From positions 1 through 64,000 of the forward strand of contig JAFLEI010000031.1 in assembly GCA_017301975.1 (NCBI GenBank): a stretch of DNA of 64,000 nucleotides. Reading direction: 5' to 3'. The notes under the pieces were generated by a model. The model searched no databases and was not told where the DNA came from. It worked only from the letters and a program-made list of their open reading frames with translations. Source of the stretch: Verrucomicrobiota bacterium (lineage in GTDB: Bacteria > Verrucomicrobiota > Verrucomicrobiia > Verrucomicrobiales > Verrucomicrobiaceae). Position numbers and translations under genes: made by a program. Positions 25,612 to 34,081 of this stretch are shown here, piece after piece (position 1 is the stretch's first letter; the number at the start of each line of letters is the position of its first letter).

Positions 25612-26682
25612 TCAGGCGAGCTTGAGGCCGCCGCTGCCGGGAGATTTGAGGAAGCCGTATTTTTCGAGCTGTTCTTCGATGATGCGTTCGCAGGAGGCGA
25701 GCTGGCGTTCGCGTTCGCGGCGGCCTTCGTCGGCGATGGCCTGGAGGGCGTCGATGTCGTAGAGATAGACGCCTTCGATGTTGTTCACGGCGGGGTCCAC
25801 ATCGCGCGGGACGGCGATGTCGATGATGAGCAGGGGCTCCCAGCGGCGTTTGCGCATGACCTGGTCGATCTGCTCGGGTTTGATGACAAAATGCGGGGCG
25901 CTGGTGCTGGAGATGATCACGTCCACCTCGTGCAGGGCGTGTTCCCATTCGTCGAACTTCATGGCGCGGCCCTTCATCTCGGTGGCGAGTTCGACGGCTT
26001 TGTCGTAGCTGCGGTTGGAGACGATGATGCTCTTGGCTCCGCGTGAGAGCAGGCTCTGCGCGCAGGTGCGGCTCATTTCGCCGGCGCCGACGAGCATGAC
26101 GCGGCATTCCTTGAGATCGTGGACTTTTTCGGCCAGATCGACGGCGACGCTGCCGACGCTGGTGGAGCCGCGCTGGATGGTGGTCTCGTTGCGCACCTTT
26201 TTGCCGACGGTGAAGGCCTGCTGGAAGAGCTTGTTCAGGGAGCGGCTGGTGGTGCCGGTGTCGAGGGCGACTTTGTAGGCGGATTTGACCTGGCCGAAGA
26301 TTTCCGTCTCTCCGAGCACCATGGAGTCGAGCCCGCTGACGACGCGAAAAAGGTGCCGCGCGGCCTCGGCGGAATCGAGATTGTAGAGAACGAGGGCTTC
26401 GGCGTGCTCGGGCTGCAGTTCGAAGCGTTCGATGAGGTATTGGCGCAAGGCGGCGTGGCCCTCTTTGCCGGTGGGGAGGGCGTGGGTGGCGTAGAGCTCC
26501 ACGCGGTTGCAGGTGCTGAGGACGACGCTTTCCTCAAAGCCCGGCAGTCCGCGCACCTGCTGCACAGCCAGAGGCACCTGCGCCTCGGGGAACGCCAGGC
26601 GCTCACGCACCTCGACGGGGGTGGTTTTGTAGTTCAGGCCCACACAGACGAGGCCGCTGCGAATGTCCGTCGGCTCAGGCAT
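25612..26682 (-). CDS. hemA: Glutamyl-tRNA reductase
   Basis: A 356-residue NADPH-dependent enzyme that reduces glutamyl-tRNA to glutamate-1-semialdehyde, the first committed step of C5 haem synthesis. The catalytic cysteine is C58 in VLSTCNRVELY; GETEIFGQVKSAY follows near residue 125, and the NADPH Rossmann motif VMLVGAGEMS is near 195, then VIISSTSAPH. The C-terminal dimerisation helix is shorter than in many bacteria (typical length 400-450), as in other short-form enzymes. It overlaps the end of the ccsA-like gene by 8 bp, indicating an operon. hemC follows downstream after a decayed cassette. Confidence 0.95.
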   Translation of the reverse strand: MPEPTDIRSGLVCVGLNYKTTPVEVRERLAFPEAQVPLAVQQVRGLPGFEESVVLSTCNRVELYATHALPTGKEGHAALRQYLIERFELQPEHAEALVLYNLDSAEAARHLFRVVSGLDSMVLGETEIFGQVKSAYKVALDTGTTSRSLNKLFQQAFTVGKKVRNETTIQRGSTSVGSVAVDLAEKVHDLKECRVMLVGAGEMSRTCAQSLLSRGAKSIIVSNRSYDKAVELATEMKGRAMKFDEWEHALHEVDVIISSTSAPHFVIKPEQIDQVMRKRRWEPLLIIDIAVPRDVDPAVNNIEGVYLYDIDALQAIADEGRRERERQLASCERIIEEQLEKYGFLKSPGSGGLKLA

Positions 26683-27454
26683 GCGTGACGATCCACAGGG
26701 AGATGAACGGCAGAATGAAGCCGATGACGGCCAGCCACGCGGTCTTGCGCGGGGAGGTGAAATGTTTCCACATCAGGAGGGAGATGACCGCGTAAAGAGC
26801 CCAGACGATCCAGGCAAAGACGACGTGGCCGGTCTTGGTCATGGGCAGATGCAGGGCAAAGGAGATGCCCAGTGCGATGCTCAGGAGCAGCAGGCCCAAG
26901 CGCACGGTGCGCTGGATGGCGTGCGCGAGGCCCTGGATGGGCGGTAGCTGGTAAAAGAGGCCGCCAATGTGGTGGCGCTTGAGCATGCGCTCCTGGATGA
27001 GGTACATCACACCGGTGATGCAGGCCAGGGCAAAGGCCGCATAGGAGATGAGAGCCAGCGCGATGTGGAGCTCCACCAGCGCATTGATGGGCCCCTTGGG
27101 AGGGTAGGGCGCGAAGCCGTTCATGAACGCCATCCCCTGCATCAGAGCGACCAGCGGCGCGGTGAAAAGGCCCAGAAGGGACAGCCGGAACGAGGAGCCG
27201 AGCAGAAAGTACAGCAGCACGACGCTCCATGAGATGAAGACCAGAATGTCCGGCAGGCTGCGGATGGGGCACTGCCGCACCTCCTCCCCGCGCAGGTAGA
27301 TGAAGCCGGTCTGCAGTGCAAAGCCCAGCGACATGAGCATGACCTGAGCTCGCGCCCGCTTCCACGCACCCGCCTTCAGAGCCAGCAGCGCCTGCACCAC
27401 CGCGCCCACAAAGACGAGCGTGGCGGCAAGAAGCAGTTGCAGGGAGGGAGGCAT
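26675..27454 (-). CDS. CcsA/HemX-type cytochrome c assembly membrane protein
   Basis: A 259-residue protein with about eight membrane helices in the CcsA/HemX (cytochrome c assembly) family. Conserved His lie in VELHIALALISYAAFAL and in the VVFAWIVWALYAVISLLMWKHF stretch, which resembles the haem-handling core, though the tryptophan-rich WWD motif of full CcsA is not evident. In Gram-positive bacteria hemX precedes hemA and modulates its level; here too the gene runs directly into hemA with an 8-bp overlap. It could therefore be a haem-pathway regulator or a haem exporter subunit; ccsB is not present. Confidence 0.8.
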   Translation of the reverse strand: MPPSLQLLLAATLVFVGAVVQALLALKAGAWKRARAQVMLMSLGFALQTGFIYLRGEEVRQCPIRSLPDILVFISWSVVLLYFLLGSSFRLSLLGLFTAPLVALMQGMAFMNGFAPYPPKGPINALVELHIALALISYAAFALACITGVMYLIQERMLKRHHIGGLFYQLPPIQGLAHAIQRTVRLGLLLLSIALGISFALHLPMTKTGHVVFAWIVWALYAVISLLMWKHFTSPRKTAWLAVIGFILPFISLWIVTHA

Positions 27455-27560
27455 GGAAAAAGCGGAAGGGACGGATACTCGCGGCCTTGGGGCGTTTCTG
27501 CAAGGGTGAAGACGTTGGTCGCGGCTTGTCAGTCTGGCGGAGATGTGCTCTTATTTTGTC
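27455..27560. other. Gap between ccsA-like gene and dead antitoxin
   Basis: Divergent leader of about 106 bp. The minus-strand promoter of the haem operon and the plus-strand leader of the antitoxin remnant must lie here. I find no clear consensus promoter. Confidence 0.3.
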
Positions 27561-27764
27561 ATGGCTGCCGTCAAAAACCGCGATTCTGGAAGCAAGGCCC
27601 AAGCTGCCATGGTGAGCTGTGAGCTGCCTGAATCCGCCCCATGTGACGATTTGATGTATGAAATCTAGGTCCGGCGGAAGATTGACAGCGGTCTGGCGGA
27701 CATCGCAGCCGGACGAGTGAAGACCCATGAAGAGGTGCTGTTGAAGTTTGGTCTCGCTGGTTGA
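27561..27764 (+). pseudogene. Antitoxin-like gene interrupted by in-frame TAG
   Basis: From ATG 27561 the frame reads 35 codons (MAAVKNRDSGSKAQ ... DDLMYEI) and meets TAG at 27666-27668; the same frame then goes on for 31 codons, VRRKIDSGLADIAAGRVKTH then EEVLLKFGLAG, to TGA at 27762. The second half has the amphipathic pattern of small antitoxins that end in a GL(A/R)DxxAGRVxxHEEV helix (RelB/prevent-host-death style). No toxin gene is next to it. TAG could have come from TAC or CAG by one change. It is probably a dead remnant. Confidence 0.6.
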
Positions 27765-27781
27765 TGGCGGGCGCGCTTGGA

Positions 27782-27829
27782 TCGAGGACGAGTAGGAGTA
27801 GGAGTAGGAGGACGAGGACGAGGACGACT
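27782..27829. repeat. Short GTAGGA / GGACGA repeat
   Basis: Low-complexity run made of GAGGACGA, three GTAGGA units, then three GGACGA-type units, directly upstream of apt. It may lie in the apt leader. Confidence 0.8.
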
Positions 27830-27883
27830 CATGCTGGCGCATGACGCTTGCGCATCCGCGCATCTCCTCCATGATCGCAGGGC

Positions 27884-28417
27884 ATGGCCCCCGACATTCT
27901 TGACAGCATCCGCCGGACGATCCGCGACGTGCCTGATTTTCCCAATCCCGGCATCCTCTTCAAGGACATCACGCCGGTGCTGGCCAATCCGACGCTGCTG
28001 GCGCAGGTGATTGATGGCATGATCGAGACCACGGGCATCACCGAGGTGGACAAGGTCGTGGGGATCGACGCCCGGGGTTTCATCTTTGGAGCGCTGATCG
28101 CCGAGCGACTGGGGGCGGGGTTCATCCCGGTGCGCAAGAAGGGCAAGCTGCCCTGGCAAACGCGGGGGATTGATTATGCGCTGGAATACGGCACGAACTC
28201 GGTGGAGATGCACCTGGATGCCATCGCCCCGGGGGAGACGGTGCTGCTGGCGGACGATCTGCTGGCCACGGGGGGCACGGCGGCGGCGGCGCTGCATCTC
28301 ATCGCCGAGGCGGGCGGCAAGGTGCTGGGAAGCACGTTTTTCATTGAACTGGCCTTCCTCGGCGGGCGCAAACATGTGAGTGATGCCGGCCCGGTCCACT
28401 CCCTGATCACTTACTGA
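27884..28417 (+). CDS. apt: Adenine phosphoribosyltransferase
   Basis: A 177-residue type-I phosphoribosyltransferase that salvages adenine to AMP using PRPP. It begins with the typical IRDVPDFPNPGILFKDITP, contains GIDARGFIFGALIA, the flexible-loop KKGKLPW and YALEYG segments, and ends the active site with the PRPP motif VLLADDLLATGGTAAAA near residue 121. Length and motifs are normal for the family. It is 11 bp ahead of glnD on the same strand. Confidence 0.95.
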   Translation: MAPDILDSIRRTIRDVPDFPNPGILFKDITPVLANPTLLAQVIDGMIETTGITEVDKVVGIDARGFIFGALIAERLGAGFIPVRKKGKLPWQTRGIDYALEYGTNSVEMHLDAIAPGETVLLADDLLATGGTAAAALHLIAEAGGKVLGSTFFIELAFLGGRKHVSDAGPVHSLITY

Positions 28418-28428
28418 CCCCTGCTGCG

Positions 28429-31224
28429 ATGACCGAACGCGACTACCTGCGGCACCTGAACAAAAGCGCGCAGAAATTTTTCCCGCCCGAGGACAAGCTG
28501 CCGCGCGGCCGCACCGAAACGCTGCGGCAGGCCAAGCGCTTCCTCAAGATCAAGGAGCAGCGCATCAAGCAGCGGCACCGCTCGGGCAGCTTCAGCGGCG
28601 CAGAAATCTGCCGCATGCGCTCGGATGTGATGGATATCCTGGTGCGCATCCTGTGGGAGGAGGCTCTTTCGGCCCTGGACCCCGCAGTGCGTGCCAATCT
28701 CAATGTCAGTGTGATCGCTCATGGGGGCTATGGACGGCGGGTGATGAGTCCGGGCAGCGATGTGGACCTCACCTTCATGTTTCCCGGAAACAGCGGCAAG
28801 GTGTCCACCGAAGTCGTGCAGCTGATCCGGGACTACCTGCTGTACTTCTATGATTTGAAGCTGAAGGTCGGCCATGGCTCGCGCTGCGTGGGCGAGTGCA
28901 TCAAGCTGGCGAATGAGAGCATGGAAACGAAGACCGCGCTGATGGAGGCCCGGCTCGTGACCGGCCAGAAGACGGCGTTTGAGGAGTTCCGCGCGCGCTT
29001 TGACAAGGAATGCATGGACGGGCAGGAAGGGGACTTTTTGAAGCTGCGGCAGATCGATCTGACCAACCGCCACACCAAGTATGAGAACACGCCCTTTGTG
29101 CAGGAGCCGCATGTGAAGAACGGCTGCGGCGGCCTGCGCGACTACCAGAACCTGATCTGGATGACGTATGCGCGGCACCGCACGCTGAACCCCAAGGATC
29201 TTGTGGCGCTGGGCCTGATCTCCAAGGCGGGCTGGAAGGAAGTGGAGCAGGGGTATGAGTTCATCCTGCGGGTGCGCAATGAGATGCACTACACCGAAAA
29301 GCGCGCCGAAGACCTCTTAACTTTGCGCCTGCAGGGGCCGGTGGCCACGCACCTGGGCTACCGTCACAAGCGCATCCTGCGCCGGATCGAGGCGCTGATG
29401 CACGGCTACTACACGGCCACGCGCGACATTTTGCAGCGCAGCAACGAGGTGATGGACCGCTTCCATCTTCAGGCGCTGGAGACGCGCAAGCAGAGCAAGC
29501 TGATGGGCTTCATCGCGCGGCGGAAGGCGGAGAAGGAGCAGGAGAGCTTTGATGGCTTCAACCGGAAGCATGAGCGCCTGTATGCGGAGGGCCCGACGAT
29601 CTTCAAGGACGACCCGGAGCGCATGATGCGCCTCTTTCTTCACACGCAGAAGCGCCACCTGCGCCTCAGCCCGGACTTGTTTCAGCTTATTCAGGACAAC
29701 TTCCGCCTGGTGGACACGAGCTTCCGCTACAACAAGGCCAACCGCGAGACGTTTGAAACGATCCTCTCCCACAAGGGCGATGCGGCGCGCACGCTGCGGC
29801 AGATGCACCGCGTGGGCTTCATCGGCCGGTACATGCCGGAGTTTGGCGCGCTGACCAATCTGGTGCAGCATGAGTTTTTCCATCTCTACACGGCGGACGA
29901 GCACACGCTGCGCACCATCGACAAGCTGGATGAGCTGAGCGATCCCACCCTCAAAGGGGTGGATCTTTTTCAGCAGCTTTTTCACGATCTGCACCAGCCC
30001 TATGTGCTCTACCTCGCCCTGCTGCTGCATGATGCCGGCCGCGCGGCGAACAAGAAGACCCACAGCGACGAAAGCACCACGCTGGCCGCGGCGGTGTCCC
30101 GCCGCCTCCAGATCAAAGGGGAGCGCCGCCGCCTGCTGCTCTTCCTGGTGGACAATCACCTGCTGATGTACCGGACCGCCACGACCAAGAGCCTGGATGA
30201 CCCGCAGGTCATCGAGGAATTTGTGAGCATCGTGCGCACGAAGGAGAATCTGGACACACTGATGCTGATGACCTATGCCGACTCCAAGGGTACGAGCGAC
30301 AAGAGCTGGTCCGGCTACAAGGAGGCGTCCATCCGCCAGCTCTACCACAGCACGCTGCGTTTCATGAACGCGCCGGCGGATTTCATGCGCAATGTGCAGG
30401 TGCCGCTGGTGGATCTGAAAAAGGAAGTGATGCGCATCCTCGGCGCCGGCTTTGAGGCGGAGGTGGACGCTCACTTCCGGCACATGCCGCCCTCGTATTT
30501 CAACTTTCGCGAGGCCGAGCTTATCGCCACGCATCTGCGCCAGTTCCGGCAGTTTTTTGAGCAGCTCATCCGTGAAGAGGCGGCCGCGGGCCTGCTGCCG
30601 GTCATGGTCTGGGTGGATCATGTGGACCAGGGCTACAGCGAGCTCACCGTTGTGTGCTGGGACCGCCACCTGCTCCTTGCGCGCATTTCCGGCGCCCTGG
30701 CTGCGGAAAGCATCAACATTCTCAGCGCGGATCTGTATCAGCGTGCGGATCACCTCGTGCTGGACACCTTCCGCGTCTGCAACACGAACTTCGCGGCTGT
30801 CACCACGAAGAGCGCGCGCATGCGTGTGGAGGAGTCCGTGCGAAAGGCCTTCTGCGGGCAGAGCTTTGATTTCGGCGAGGCCATCCTTCAGAAGCTCGGC
30901 AAGTCAATCACGATGCTCGATGAGATCGGCGCGGAAATTCCGCAGCGCATCTACGTGAACAACCATCTTTCTGCGGATCAAACCGTGCTGGAGCTGCAGC
31001 TCGTGGACCGCCTGGGGCTGCTCTATGACATCTTCATGGCCATCGGCCGCCTCGGGCACAATGTCACCCACGCGCGCATCAGCACGGAGAAAGGGGTCGC
31101 CATTGACGCCATCTACGTGCAGGACGAGCACAGCCGGAAACTTACCGACCGCGAGGATCTGGACGAACTGGCCGCCGCCGTGACGGAGGCCGCGCATCTG
31201 AGGCTGCGGTCCGGGAAGGAGTGA
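28429..31224 (+). CDS. glnD: Bifunctional PII uridylyltransferase/UMP-removing enzyme
   Basis: A 931-residue nitrogen sensor that uridylylates PII when glutamine is low and deuridylylates it when glutamine is high. The nucleotidyltransferase motif GGYGRRVMSPGSDVDLTF (G-x-GR...SDVD) is near residue 100, the HD hydrolase domain (LLLHDAGRAANKK, with HSDEST) near 531, and two C-terminal ACT domains near 735 and 860 (YSELTVVCWDRHLLLARISG; LELQLVDRLGLLYDIFMAIG). The HD motif reads HDAGR instead of the common HDIAK, but the HD pair is kept. No glnB is nearby. Confidence 0.92.
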   Translation: MTERDYLRHLNKSAQKFFPPEDKLPRGRTETLRQAKRFLKIKEQRIKQRHRSGSFSGAEICRMRSDVMDILVRILWEEALSALDPAVRANLNVSVIAHGGYGRRVMSPGSDVDLTFMFPGNSGKVSTEVVQLIRDYLLYFYDLKLKVGHGSRCVGECIKLANESMETKTALMEARLVTGQKTAFEEFRARFDKECMDGQEGDFLKLRQIDLTNRHTKYENTPFVQEPHVKNGCGGLRDYQNLIWMTYARHRTLNPKDLVALGLISKAGWKEVEQGYEFILRVRNEMHYTEKRAEDLLTLRLQGPVATHLGYRHKRILRRIEALMHGYYTATRDILQRSNEVMDRFHLQALETRKQSKLMGFIARRKAEKEQESFDGFNRKHERLYAEGPTIFKDDPERMMRLFLHTQKRHLRLSPDLFQLIQDNFRLVDTSFRYNKANRETFETILSHKGDAARTLRQMHRVGFIGRYMPEFGALTNLVQHEFFHLYTADEHTLRTIDKLDELSDPTLKGVDLFQQLFHDLHQPYVLYLALLLHDAGRAANKKTHSDESTTLAAAVSRRLQIKGERRRLLLFLVDNHLLMYRTATTKSLDDPQVIEEFVSIVRTKENLDTLMLMTYADSKGTSDKSWSGYKEASIRQLYHSTLRFMNAPADFMRNVQVPLVDLKKEVMRILGAGFEAEVDAHFRHMPPSYFNFREAELIATHLRQFRQFFEQLIREEAAAGLLPVMVWVDHVDQGYSELTVVCWDRHLLLARISGALAAESINILSADLYQRADHLVLDTFRVCNTNFAAVTTKSARMRVEESVRKAFCGQSFDFGEAILQKLGKSITMLDEIGAEIPQRIYVNNHLSADQTVLELQLVDRLGLLYDIFMAIGRLGHNVTHARISTEKGVAIDAIYVQDEHSRKLTDREDLDELAAAVTEAAHLRLRSGKE

Positions 31225-31334
31225 TAGGGTGCCGCATCCCGCCGAGCAGGCAAGGGCAAGCAGGGTTTGCTCGTAGGCGGGACCAGCCACCGAAGGAATG
31301 TTGAGGGAGCGGGGATCGATTCGCGCGCTCTACC

Positions 31335-31902
31335 TCATCGCGGATGAATGCCCTCGCAGATTTCTTCGATGACTTTGGCGTTGAAGGCGGGGATGTCGGC
31401 GGGTTTGCGGCTGGTGACGATGCCGTGGTCCACGACGACTTCTTCGTCCACCCAGAGGCCGCCGGCGTTTTTGACGTCGGTTTGAATGGCGGGCCAGGAG
31501 GTCATGTGAAGGTTGCTCACCAAGCCGGCCTCGATGAGGAGCCAGGGGCCGTGGCAGATGGCGCCGATGGGCTTGCCGGATTGGCCAAACTCGCGAACCC
31601 AGTCCACGGCTTCGGGGGTGGAGCGGAGTGCGTCGGGATTCATGAGGCCGCCGGGGAGGACGAGGGCGTCGAAGTCGCTCTGGCGGGCATTGCGCAGCGG
31701 GATGTCCACGTCGAATTCATCGCCATTTTTTGGCATGGCGCATGCCTTGGATTTTGCCTTTTTTGGGCGAAACGATGCTGACGGTGGCGCCTGCTTCCTG
31801 CAGGGCTTTCATGGGTTCTTCGAGCTCGGACTGCTCGAAGCCGTCGGTGGCGAGAATGGCGATGCGTTTTTCGGCGAGGGGGGTGTCGTTGAGGATTTTC
31901 AT
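31335..31902 (-). pseudogene. DJ-1/PfpI family gene with a frameshift in an A6 run
   Basis: The ATG at 31902 opens MKILNDTPLAEKRIAILATD with the family motif DGFEQSELEEPM and continues to SPKKGKIQGMRHA, then derails at an A6 homopolymer on the minus strand (T6, 31726-31731) and stops after KKWR. The following frame carries the rest: NGDEFDVDIPLRNA, DALVLPGGLMNPDALR, the nucleophile elbow AICHGPWLLIEAG, and GIVTSRKP. Five A residues instead of six would restore a single ~190-residue DJ-1/PfpI (YhbO-like) protein acting in glycation/stress repair. It may be a real mutation, a phase-variable tract or a base-calling error. Confidence 0.85.
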
Positions 31903-31971
31903 GCCTCTAGATCGCACGCCACGCCGCCATGGATGATCAGGTGGCACCCCCACTGTGCAGTGAGGGAGAGG

Positions 31972-32205
31972 CTAGCTGCTCCGGTAACGCTTTGCCAGCC
32001 TGCCGGTAGGGGTCAAAACACCGCAGGATTTAAGAGACTCCACCATCTCAGCCTGGGTCATGCTCTTCACATGTGCGAGAACGGAATCCAGCTGCTTTTG
32101 TGTGATGTAACCATAAGGAATCCAACCGCTTGAAGCAGTGCGTTGCACAACTTCACGGCGTCTTCGTGCCTTGGGAGCGGTGGTAGCTTTTGAAACCTTT
32201 GGCAT
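31972..32205 (-). CDS. Small basic protein, candidate antitoxin of the ART-like pair
   Basis: A 77-residue basic protein (KARRRREVVQRT near the start) with a helical C-terminal half, TQAEMVESLKSCGVLTP then TGRLAKRYRSS, resembling a small DNA-binding or antitoxin module. It lies 21 bp downstream of the ART-like gene on the same strand, which fits a toxin-antitoxin operon with the toxin first. The region is less GC-rich than the surrounding core genes. I do not recognise a named family. Confidence 0.55.
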   Translation of the reverse strand: MPKVSKATTAPKARRRREVVQRTASSGWIPYGYITQKQLDSVLAHVKSMTQAEMVESLKSCGVLTPTGRLAKRYRSS

Positions 32206-32226
32206 GAGCGTAAATTGCCCGCAATA

Positions 32227-32802
32227 TCAATGACTGTCAACGGTTGCAGGATGGAAGAACCCCAAAATGGCCGCCGGATCTCTGACGGCAATCTGGATAT
32301 GAGAGTGCATAAAAATCTGCGCTGATGGGTAGAGAGGCTCTCCTTCAACAAAAACTCCCCGTACCGTCTGAAAACGGACCTCCAACTTTTCTTCAACAAT
32401 CGGTATCGCCCAGTTGAGAAAGGCGCAATCAAGCCTGTGAAGCTTGCGTGCAGGATCGTTGACAGGCGGCACATCGTCTGCTCCCTCAACGGATTTATTG
32501 AAATTGAGGAACATGCCACGCAGAAGATCGGTGAACCTGACATCCAGCAGGTCGAAGCAATTCCCAAGCTGGATCAGCGCACCGACCACTGCCGGAGTGA
32601 CCACCTTCCGTCGGAGCTTCATAAACTGCGCCCATTCCATCGCTCTGGCTGGGCCGTGTTCCCAGAAATAGATGCCATTGCCCAGCCAGTCGTAATCGTT
32701 GGCGCTCTCGTTCAGCTTTCCGCCACGAAAGCACTCCTCGACCACAGATTGATCGCAGCCATGATAAGCGATGACCTGGCGTTGGTAGGCGGCAAACGAC
32801 AT
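32227..32802 (-). CDS. Putative ADP-ribosyltransferase-like toxin
   Basis: A ~191-residue protein (TTG at 32838 would add 12 residues). It begins with a YHG triad (VIAYHGCD), followed about 20 residues later by NDYDWLGNGIYFWE, then ARAMEWA. This H...(D/N)YDWLGxGIYFWE...A.EWA layout recalls ADP-ribosyltransferase-fold proteins, where H and Y contact NAD. The third catalytic residue is not certain. Near the end, SAQIFMHSHIQIAV and RDPAAILGFF close the domain. It is followed by a small basic gene, so I propose a toxin with NAD-dependent or related activity. The identification rests on pattern recall. Confidence 0.55.
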   Translation of the reverse strand: MSFAAYQRQVIAYHGCDQSVVEECFRGGKLNESANDYDWLGNGIYFWEHGPARAMEWAQFMKLRRKVVTPAVVGALIQLGNCFDLLDVRFTDLLRGMFLNFNKSVEGADDVPPVNDPARKLHRLDCAFLNWAIPIVEEKLEVRFQTVRGVFVEGEPLYPSAQIFMHSHIQIAVRDPAAILGFFHPATVDSH

Positions 32803-32862
32803 GAACTGGAAATGAGATGAACCATCAGCAGCCGTCAATCGAAAGCGAGCAGGGAGATTTCT

Positions 32863-33711
32863 TCACTTCTCCTTCAGCAGGCCGCTGTCTATGAGCCACT
32901 CCGTGAAGCGGGTGGGCCAGCGGGAGGCGGCGGTGGGTTTGGCATCGGGTTTGTAGCCGAAGCCGTGGCCGGCGTTGGCGAAGAGGTGCATTTCGGCTTT
33001 CACGCCGGCGGCCTTGTATTTGAGGTAGAGGGTGGCCATGCCTTCGGAGATGTCGGGGCGGTCGCTGTAACCGGCGGCGATGAAGAGCGGGGGCATGCCT
33101 TTTGTGGCATTGAAGAGGCCGGAAGTGCCGGCGTAGATGAGGCCCTGGAAGTCGGGGCGGCTGGACTGCTGCTCGACGGGGTCGGCGGATTCCTTGTGGC
33201 CGGGGTCGTTGGTCATGGCGGCAAAGGCGGCGAGTTCGCCCCCGGCGGAGAAGCCGAGGATGCCGATGCGGTCCGGCTGGATGTGCCACTCGGCGGCGCG
33301 GGCGCGCACGGTGCGGATGGCGCGGCGGGCGTCTGCCATGGCGTGGTCCTGGATGGTGTAGGTGCTGCCGGGCTCGCGGGCGAGTCGGTATTTCAGCACG
33401 AAAGCGGCGATGCCGTGATCGCGGAACCATTCGGCCAGGGCGTAGCCTTCATGACCGAGGCAGAGCTTGGAGTGGCCGCCGCCGGGGCAGATGATGACGG
33501 CGGTGCCGGTGGATTTGTCTGCGGCGGGAACGTACGGGGTGATCGTGGGCTTGTGGACGTTGCAGACGTTGCTGCCTTCGATTTTCTCGGGCTCGGCGGC
33601 GCGTGCTTCCGAGCCAGGGGCTCCCTGAGGCCACAGGGGAAGGGCGGCGGGGGTGTCAGCGGCGCTGAGGGCGAGGGGTAGAAAGAGGCTGGCGAGGAGG
33701 GGGCGGTGCAT
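32863..33711 (-). CDS. Exported alpha/beta hydrolase (acetyl esterase type)
   Basis: A 282-residue esterase with a signal peptide (MHRPLLASLFLPLALSA). The fold has the oxyanion-hole motif CPGGGHSKL, the nucleophile elbow GFSAGG (GxSxG) near residue 163, a late Asp region (GYSDRPDISEG), and the catalytic His in FANAGHGFGYK. It resembles family 10-type carbohydrate acetyl-xylan esterases/hydrolases common in PVC bacteria. I placed the start at ATG 33711, where the signal peptide begins; an upstream start at 33756 would add 15 non-conserved residues. Confidence 0.8.
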   Translation of the reverse strand: MHRPLLASLFLPLALSAADTPAALPLWPQGAPGSEARAAEPEKIEGSNVCNVHKPTITPYVPAADKSTGTAVIICPGGGHSKLCLGHEGYALAEWFRDHGIAAFVLKYRLAREPGSTYTIQDHAMADARRAIRTVRARAAEWHIQPDRIGILGFSAGGELAAFAAMTNDPGHKESADPVEQQSSRPDFQGLIYAGTSGLFNATKGMPPLFIAAGYSDRPDISEGMATLYLKYKAAGVKAEMHLFANAGHGFGYKPDAKPTAASRWPTRFTEWLIDSGLLKEK

Positions 33712-33763
33712 GGGCGGAATGTAACGCTGAGAAAACCGAAGTTTACTGGAAATCATCGCATGA

Positions 33764-33791
33764 TTGACAAATCAAAGACTCCCGCTAGTTT
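33764..33791 (+). promoter_or_regulatory. Probable sigma70-type promoter for rpmH
   Basis: TTGACA at 33764-33769, sixteen bases, then TAGTTT at 33786-33791, about 75 bp ahead of rpmH. The -35 is a perfect consensus and the -10 is fair. Confidence 0.6.
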
Positions 33792-33868
33792 CGCGCCCCC
33801 TTTTCAAGGGGAGGCCGTGATTTGTCCGGTCTGAGCTCCCACTTTCCCTTTCACCACCCCACACGCCC

Positions 33869-34057
33869 ATGCCAAAGACATTCAGGACCTACCAGCCTTC
33901 CAAGCGCACGCGCAAGCAGCAGTTTGGTTTCCGCGCCCGCACAGCGACAGCCAATGGTCGCGACATCCTGCGCCGCCGCCGCCGTGCCGGACGCAAACGT
34001 CTCCTGCCGAAGGGTGTGGAACTCCACTTCAAGCGTCACACGCAGCAGCACACCTAA
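33869..34057 (+). CDS. rpmH: Ribosomal protein L34
   Basis: A 62-residue large-subunit protein that starts the rpmH-rnpA-yidD-yidC-jag run. It has the invariant core PKTFRTYQPSKRTRKQQFGF followed by ARTATANGRDIL and a basic stretch of Arg residues, and ends KRHTQQHT. It is slightly longer than the usual 44-46 residues because of C-terminal and internal additions, as in other PVC bacteria. Confidence 0.92.
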   Translation: MPKTFRTYQPSKRTRKQQFGFRARTATANGRDILRRRRRAGRKRLLPKGVELHFKRHTQQHT

Positions 34058-34081
34058 TTCTGCTGCGGCGCGCTCCTCATC

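Noticed and set aside
24827..27668. In-frame TAG codons as recoded sense codons (amber readthrough)
   Set aside because: TAG serves as a normal stop at the end of yidC, jag and others here; decay is simpler.
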